DNA from: Owenia fusiformis
Taxonomy: Eukaryota; Annelida; Polychaeta; Sabellida; Oweniidae
Direction: 5' to 3'
Assembly (NCBI GenBank): GCA_903813345.2
Contig: CAIIXF020000006.1
Location: forward strand, 2,668,001 to 2,732,000
Length of the DNA: 64,000 bases
This document shows, piece by piece, positions 58,101-64,000 of the stretch (its first letter is position 1; every line of letters starts with the position of its first letter). The translations under genes were made by a program, and so were the position numbers. The notes under the pieces are model-generated. The model was not told where the DNA came from. It saw only the letters and a program-made list of their open reading frames with translations, and did no database searches.

Positions 58101-60528
58101 AATCACGTTTTTGTGTATTACAAGTACATGTATATCCATCATATGCATTCGTCCACCTTCTTCAGACTGTAGGCGACATTTTAAACATTTTATATCTAAT
58201 TCCCTAGTCGCGGGCGAAATTATCTAAAAATAATAACTATCTGAAGTATTACCTGTTCAGAATCTTGAAATAGTATTCCATATGTTCCTGTTTACAATGT
58301 CTCCTGATCTCTATGAAGAAAATCACGTTTACAATTCTTCAAGTTCACATAAGCACTTTGTCAAAGAGAAAATATATTTAAACTGTTGTGGTACTAAAAC
58401 AGCACAAACAATGAACGGTCTTATCCAATGTGTTATTTGTATTATTTGAGCAGTTAAGTATTGACATAAAGTATATATTTTCGATTTGAATTGTGCTTTT
58501 TTCTTATGTTAAGTATATCTTAGGTTCCTTAAACGTTTTTCACTAGTGATCGGTAAATAATCTTAGCAGATTGGTTCTCGTCTCAATTTATTTAACTTTT
58601 ATTAAATTCCTGTTACCTTTTCGAAACTCGATCTCGATAAAGTGTTGTTTTTGTGATATGTATGTATACAACGCCCTTGCTTGTATTCTCTATTTGGAAT
58701 TCAAATGTGTTTTCCTTTTCACATATAGCCTATTCTATTCTTATTTTTAACCTGTGATATTTTCTATGCAGAAATTATCAATTTCTTTCGTAAGAAAGAC
58801 ACAAACTTTAAAACTAGAATATTTAATTCACAATGGTACGATTGTCGCTCCAACCTCCAATATTAGGCTTACCATTGAGGTAGACAGACTGCTTGTGATA
58901 TAGACCAGGGACAATCGTGCAGTTTCAATAGATTACACAAGACCACACAGTTCTCTGAATAGTAATCCTTCCTCCGATCAATGTTGTTGATGTTACAGAT
59001 GATGCAGAACAAAGGACCAACGGTGTGTAAGGTCAGGAGGATAATTGTCTACGTAAAGTTGTAAAATAAATACGTTTTCAGATCGTCTGAATTAACTACT
59101 GGCCACATATAACCTACCAATGGATATCTGGTGAATGCTCTTAGTAGAACACAACCTTCTACATTTTTTCAAAGTGCATCGCATTTTTTGTTGAAGAAGT
59201 AACCCCAATACACATAGGTGCTATATCAAATTTGAAAATATACTTGTTTATTATTTTTGGATGGGTACCTGTGGGTCAATGCCTAGTACGTTATGTCCAA
59301 CTCGCCCATTTAGATTTCAGATTTAGAATGCATGTAGATTTCTGACTTAAAGGCCCACTTTAGGAAGTTTCAACATTTTTGGGCAAAATAAAGACATACA
59401 TTTAAATTTCATAGTCCAATTTATTGATAAGAACCTTATCCTTCATTTGACACCAACAACAGCTCAAATGGACCACATCAAAGCTTACAATAAATTATCA
59501 AAAAAATATTTTCGATCTGTCAAGCTTTATATATAAAGTTTTTATCAATATCATTGAAAGATGGCAACGTTGTTGACATGATACATTCATATTTAAAGAA
59601 GTGTCGCTAAATGAATAGTAATTTAAAACATGCACTTTGTTCAACATGTGCATGCATGTCTAATGATCTCTGAACTTCAAATGCTTTTTTCTATGTGAGT
59701 TATTTTTTCTTGGTTCAATATTAAAGCAAATTAAACTTTGTGTCATATTTGAGCAAGTGTGTGAGTAACATGTTTCAATGATTATTTTTTATTCTAAATT
59801 AAGTATAGTATACTTTCCGTTCACGGTTACGGAGTGAAAAACATTGTAAGCTTAAAGTCTCTAGTATTTAGTAAACACGTAAAAGTGCATTTTGCTCAGA
59901 AATGGCACAAATTGCTAGATCTACTGGTGTTCTCTACCAGTATGTCCTTCATCGTATCTTAGTATGTACTGAAACATACTGGGAAAGCGTAAAAATAGTA
60001 TCCACTTTGTCTGTTTCATTGTTGATCTTCAATTCACGTGGTTCAGCCATCTCGATTCACGAGCTTTCAGTTCATCCTTGTTATAACCACCATGGAAGTC
60101 TCTATAAAGTGACTGTGTAATCTATGGGGCTCGTATTGCTATGAATGGTAAATAAAGTGGTGGAGCTGCCAGTTATTTTTACTCCGCTTTGAGAAACATG
60201 CATGGTGAGACAACCAGAACGTCGCAAATGGAATTAAAATTAATGGTTAGTGATATAATATTTTATTTATCCCACGATTAATGTGTTATCTGTACAATAA
60301 CAGCTATTGATATTTCTGATATTATTGAAATCCGTGTGATATTTTCCAGAAAATCGTTTATCAAACTCATATGCGTGTGATATCGTTTATCTCACGCATA
60401 TCCGTGTGATATCACATTTGCATTTCGCGCCACAATATTGTTGGAAATTAGGTCAGATAATTTATTCTCTTGTTATATTTTATTATATTTTATTATCAAA
60501 ATGTGATTGTAATCATGGGATAAACCCA
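55151..60528. other. Gene-poor region right of the ParB-fold gene
   Basis: AT-rich, with only short chance frames. A self-complementary TATACGTATTA-rich stretch lies at about 57740-57840 and a tRNA-like relic at about 57140-57215. I see no exon of a known family. Confidence 0.6.
57140..57215 (+). repeat. tRNA-like / SINE-like relic
   Basis: TTTTGAGCTAGGCAATTTGG could be a decayed A box, and CGTAACCACGAGGTTGCGAG then TTCGAGAC resembles the anticodon arm plus B box of a tRNA, spaced as in tRNA-derived SINEs. The T stem does not pair well, so an intact tRNA is excluded. Confidence 0.3.
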
Positions 60529-60666
60529 ATATCACATAATTTCTCGTGATATCATTTTATCGCCTCCTAGATATCAAATATCAACACTCATTCGCTTCGC
60601 TCACTCGTGTTGATATTTGATATCAACTCGGCGATAAAAATGATATCACTCAAAATGATGTGATAT
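60529..60666. mobile_element. Foldback palindrome with TCATTCGCTTCGCTCACTC loop
   Basis: Arms of about 58 bp pair nearly throughout: left ATATCACATAATTTCTCGTG, TCGCCTCCTAGATATCAAAT, ATCAACAC; right reverse-complemented ATATCACATCATTTTGAGTG and so on to ATCAACAC. The loop is rich in TCGCT. Additional GTGATATC repeats extend outward to about 60330. Layout and loop motif match the foldback at 34668-34800. Confidence 0.88.
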
Positions 60667-61730
60667 TCTGTATATACTATTATATAAATTTATGCACAAC
60701 ATACGAGGGGCATTTGAAAAGTTCGTTTCTTTTTTATGTAAAAATACCAGGAATGATCAGAACAAGACAAAATTTGCAGGATGTATAGTTTAAATATTTA
60801 TTATTAAGCTGTGAAAATTATAGCGTGTAATATTCTATAGCCATAGTTTTACATCCATTTGAAATATACTTGTCTCGATACCGTGGAGCAGTTTGAATGT
60901 GGATACTTTTACACGGGTAGTATCTAAAGCCCCGCTATGATTTAAAAATCGCGAGCAAGTTCCCGCTGAAATCGCGAGGAATAAAAAGAAGTCATGGGTT
61001 CTTTTTTGTGTTCTTGAATTGTATGATTTACAAAACATTTTCTTTTAATTTTTCCCAATGATTACATGGTATTGAGACTAAAAAAGCAACTGCTGGAAAA
61101 AATGTATCACAAGCGGTCGTTCTGTGTTTCATTATTTGTCAATTGAACAGAGAAAGTATCATTTTGAATCTTTATCTATATATTTCTATACGTTATTGGT
61201 GAAGAACGATGTTGTCCTGTGGTTGAAATAACGATAGTGATATGAAATAAAGATGTACCGAGTTTCACTTCCTAAAGTTTTACAGAACATTTTATATTTA
61301 AATTTTATCATATCCCTCAAGGCCCCGCTTCTAGCAGGAGCAATAAAGCAAAGATCCCGCTGAAATCAGGAGAAGGCCCCGCTGAAAACATGAGGAGGTC
61401 CCGCTGAAAACACGAGCAAGTATCTCTCAAAAATGGAGTGAATCCCGATTATACCCTGAAAATCTCCCACTTTCGTACCCACCTTGATCCACTATTGTAC
61501 CCAGTTTGATGAATACATTATTTGTCAATACAATTCTCAATAACAGCAAATACAACTGTTTAATATAGTTCATATTATGATACGTTGTTATGGAAAACTG
61601 CAGTATCATATTTCCATGCCATTTTACAGAATAAGAAAGATCATCTGAGAAATGTGATGAGTATTAGATCGGACGAAATGTTAAACATTTAACCTCATTT
61701 TCATAATTTGAAGTAATATAAGTTATTGAA
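60667..61730. other. Intergenic, with a possible mariner-type end
   Basis: At about 60712 the sequence TACGAGGGGCATTTGAAAAG resembles the ends of Tc1/mariner elements and sits on a TA. I could not find the opposite end or a transposase. Short repeats of CCCGCTGAAA occur at 60960 and 61360-61410. Nothing else is seen. Confidence 0.3.
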
Positions 61731-61850
61731 TGATTTGAAGTGCAATATAGGATATATTGTGCTAAAAAATTCTGTATTGGCACGAGGTGAAATCAAGTGG
61801 AAATACAGCATATCGAGAGCACAATATATCCTATGTTGCGCTTCACATCG
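61731..61850. mobile_element. Foldback palindrome (AGGATATATTGTGCT arms)
   Basis: Left arm GATTTGAAGTGCAATATAGG then ATATATTGTGCT; right arm reverse-complemented GATGTGAAGCGCAACATAGG then ATATATTGTGCT. The loop (~55 bp) contains GGCACGAGGTGAAATCAAGT. The arms are about 32 bp. Confidence 0.82.
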
Positions 61851-62039
61851 TTGTATAACGTTTTTTATCGTGTGATCTTGCTACATAGTCCATAGGAAAT
61901 ATTCTGTATTCTCTGTATTGCAACTGTCCCCTCTGTTCCATCTTTGAGTACAAGTCGATATTCAGTAAGATACACGAATAAGCGTGCGTTTAGGTCAACC
62001 TAAAATGATTTAGTCAGAATAATGTTTATGAATATTATT

Positions 62040-63395
62040 CCTATATCAATCTCCTGTTGCTTACTTGCTTGCTCGCTTTCTCCCTTCCTTGCTTCTTCGC
62101 ATCTTTCCTTCCTTGCTTCCTGGCTTCCTTCCTCGCTTCCTCGCATCCTTCCTTCCATCCTTGCTTCCTTCCTTCTTCGCTTCCTTCCTTCTTTGCTTCC
62201 TTGCTTTATTGCTTCCTTGCTTCATCACTTCATTCTTTCGCTTCCTCCCTTCCTAGCTTCCTTCCTTCCTCACTTCCCTCCTTTCTTTCTCGCTTCCTTC
62301 CTTGCTTCCCTCCTCCCTTGCTTCCTCGCTTCCTTCCTCGCTTCCTTCCTTCCTTCCTTGCTTTTTTCCTTCCTCGCTCCTTTCTTTCCTCCTTCTTTGT
62401 TTCCTCGCTTTCTTCATAAATTTCTTCCTCACTTCCTTTCCTCCTTCCTTCCTTGCTTCATGCCTTCCTTCCATGCTTCCTCGCTTCCTTCCTTGCTTTT
62501 TTCCTTGCTTCCTCGCTTCCTTCTTTCCTTCCTTCCTCGCTTCCTTCCTTCCTCACTTCCCTCCTTCATTCCTTGCTTCCTTCCTTCCTCGCTTCCTTTT
62601 TCCTCCTTCCTTGCATCCTCGATTTCTTCGTTTTTTCCTCGCGTCCTTCCTTTTTCGCTTCATTCCTTCCTTGCTTCCTCGCTTCGTCCCTCGCTTCCTT
62701 CTCTCCTCCTTCCTTGCTTCTTCGCTTTCTTCTTTCCTTGCTTCCTTGATTCCTTCCTTCCTCACTTGCACCCTCCCTTCCTTGCTTCCTCCGTTCCTTC
62801 TTTCCTCCTTCCTTGCTTCCTCGTTTCATTCATTCTTTCCTCACGTTGTTCTTTTGTCGCTTCATTCCCTCCTTCCCTCCTTGCTTCCTTGCTTTCTCGC
62901 CTTCTTCTTTCTTTCCTTACTTACTTCCTTCCTTGCTTTTTCCTTCCTTCCTTTCTTGCATCTTTGCTTGCTTCCTTCCTTCCTTGATTCATCGTTTCCT
63001 TCCTTCTTTGCTTCCTTTCTTCCTTGTTCCCTTCCTTGCTTCCTTCCTTGCTTCCTCAGTTCCTTCCTTCCTTGCTTCCTCGCATCGTTCCTTCCTTGTT
63101 CCTTCGCTTCCGTCCTTTCTTTCTTCCTCGGTTCCTTCCTTCCTTGCTTCCTCGCTTTCTTCCCTCCTCGCTTTCTCGTTTCCTTGCTTCCTTCCTTCCT
63201 TCCTTCTTTCCTTCATTGCTTCTTTCCTTCCCTCCTTCCTTCCTTTTTCCTTCCTTGCTAACTTATATTATTCCCACCTTCACTTCCTCGATTTACTTCC
63301 TCCATTCCTTCTTTACTTGCTTACTCAATTACTTACTTTGTTGCTTGTTTACTTCCTCACGTCCTTGCTTGCTTTCTTGATTATTTACATTCTTT
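62040..63395. repeat. Pyrimidine-rich tetranucleotide array (CTTC)n
   Basis: About 1.35 kb of diverged CTTC repeats, broken by TTGC and TCGC variants, with nearly no purines on the plus strand other than isolated G and A. The long frames of Leu, Pro, Ser and Phe in it are artefacts of composition. A tract of this type can form triplex DNA and often varies in length. Confidence 0.95.
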
Positions 63396-63424
63396 CATAT
63401 GGCAGTGGAAAGACAAATTTTGAT

Positions 63425-64000
63425 GAACACCTGCAAACGAACAAACGAACGAGGAAAGAATGCACGGATGGACAGAAGAACAGCCGAAAAACAATGAATG
63501 AACAAACGGACGGATAGGGGGCCAAAAGAACGCATGAAGGAAAGATAGAAGAAAACAATTTACAAAAGATCGAACCCATGCACGCAAGAACGTAGTTACA
63601 AACAAACGCACGAATGAACGCACGCAGGAACGAACACATAAACGAACGCAAAAAGAACGAACAGACGAACGCACACATGAATGGACGGTTGAACGAAAGC
63701 ACGCACGGACGAACGGACGCCTAGACGGACGAACCTACGAACCTATGAAGGGCAGTCAGACGAAAGCAAGCACAAACGGACGGTCAGACGAACGCATGCG
63801 CACACAAACGGACGGACAATCGCACGAACGGATGCACGCACGAACGAACGAATGGACGGTCGGACGAACGCTATCACGAACGCATGGTTGGGCGATGCAC
63901 GCACGAACGAACAATCAGTCGGATGAACGCACGCATGAATGAACGGACCGTCGTGCGAATGCACGGTCAGATGAACGCACGAACGAACGAACGGTCGGTC
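63425..64000. repeat. Tetranucleotide array, ACGA/ACGG/ACGC type
   Basis: Period-4 repeats of the form NNAC (GAACGAACGCACGAACGGAC and so on), poor in T on the plus strand, running off the right edge of the window. They begin about 30 bp after the CTTC array ends. The reading frames here (Ser/Val/Arg-rich on one strand, Asn/Glu/Arg-rich on the other) are not genes. Confidence 0.92.

Noticed and set aside
59902-60120. 72-codon plus-strand frame near 60 kb
   Set aside because: No recognisable domain and no splice or promoter context.
60712-60740. Mariner-like terminal motif TACGAGGGGCATTTGAAAAG
   Set aside because: Only one end was found and the frames after it do not resemble a transposase; kept as a note only.
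62022-63517. Long plus-strand frames rich in Leu, Pro, Ser and Phe
   Set aside because: Produced by the CTTC repeat array, which rarely forms stop codons in any frame.

Overview
The window comes from an animal nuclear genome, almost certainly an invertebrate. It is AT-rich, intron-rich and full of transposon relics and tandem repeats. Most of it (left edge to about 44.3 kb) is the 5' part of one spliced gene on the minus strand. I recognise it from its exons as NOS1AP (CAPON), the PTB-domain adaptor of neuronal nitric oxide synthase. Five coding exons (108, 72, 93, 59 and 109 bp) have canonical AG/GT borders and consistent phases. Together they give about 147 residues covering the N-terminus and most of the PTB domain. 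The next exon must lie beyond the left edge.

The introns (about 6.1, 27.2, 3.9 and 0.5 kb, plus a partial fifth) hold no other gene I can support. They are crowded with repeats. The largest is a 3.74-kb satellite of exactly 39 units of 96 bp with no net indel (16579-20322), which creates a long spurious reading frame. There are also 28-bp, 27-bp and 20-bp tandem arrays, a dispersed ~170-bp repeat in at least four copies of one orientation, TTAA-flanked MITEs, short C-rich palindromic MITEs and large foldback hairpins.

Upstream of NOS1AP lies the most striking feature: a complete, apparently young mobile element of 5,078 bp (48165-53242). It is flanked by a perfect 6-bp duplication (TATAGC), starts AGTAGTATAC and ends with its inverse, and carries ~1.29-kb terminal inverted repeats that are nearly identical. 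These are Polinton/Maverick hallmarks. Its 2.5-kb interior carries only two intact genes, each with its own TATA box and probably one shared poly(A) signal: an A32-like packaging ATPase with zinc fingers on both sides, and a small basic protein. No DNA polymerase, integrase, protease or capsid gene is present, so this looks like a miniature Polinton or a satellite of one that kept the packaging ATPase.

The right part holds a single-exon gene for a ParB/sulfiredoxin-fold protein (54506-55150, minus), then mostly gene-free sequence with foldbacks and a tRNA-like relic. The window ends in two abutting tetranucleotide arrays: a 1.35-kb pyrimidine tract, then a T-poor array that runs off the edge. 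No CRISPR, rRNA, bacterial operon or intact tRNA was seen.
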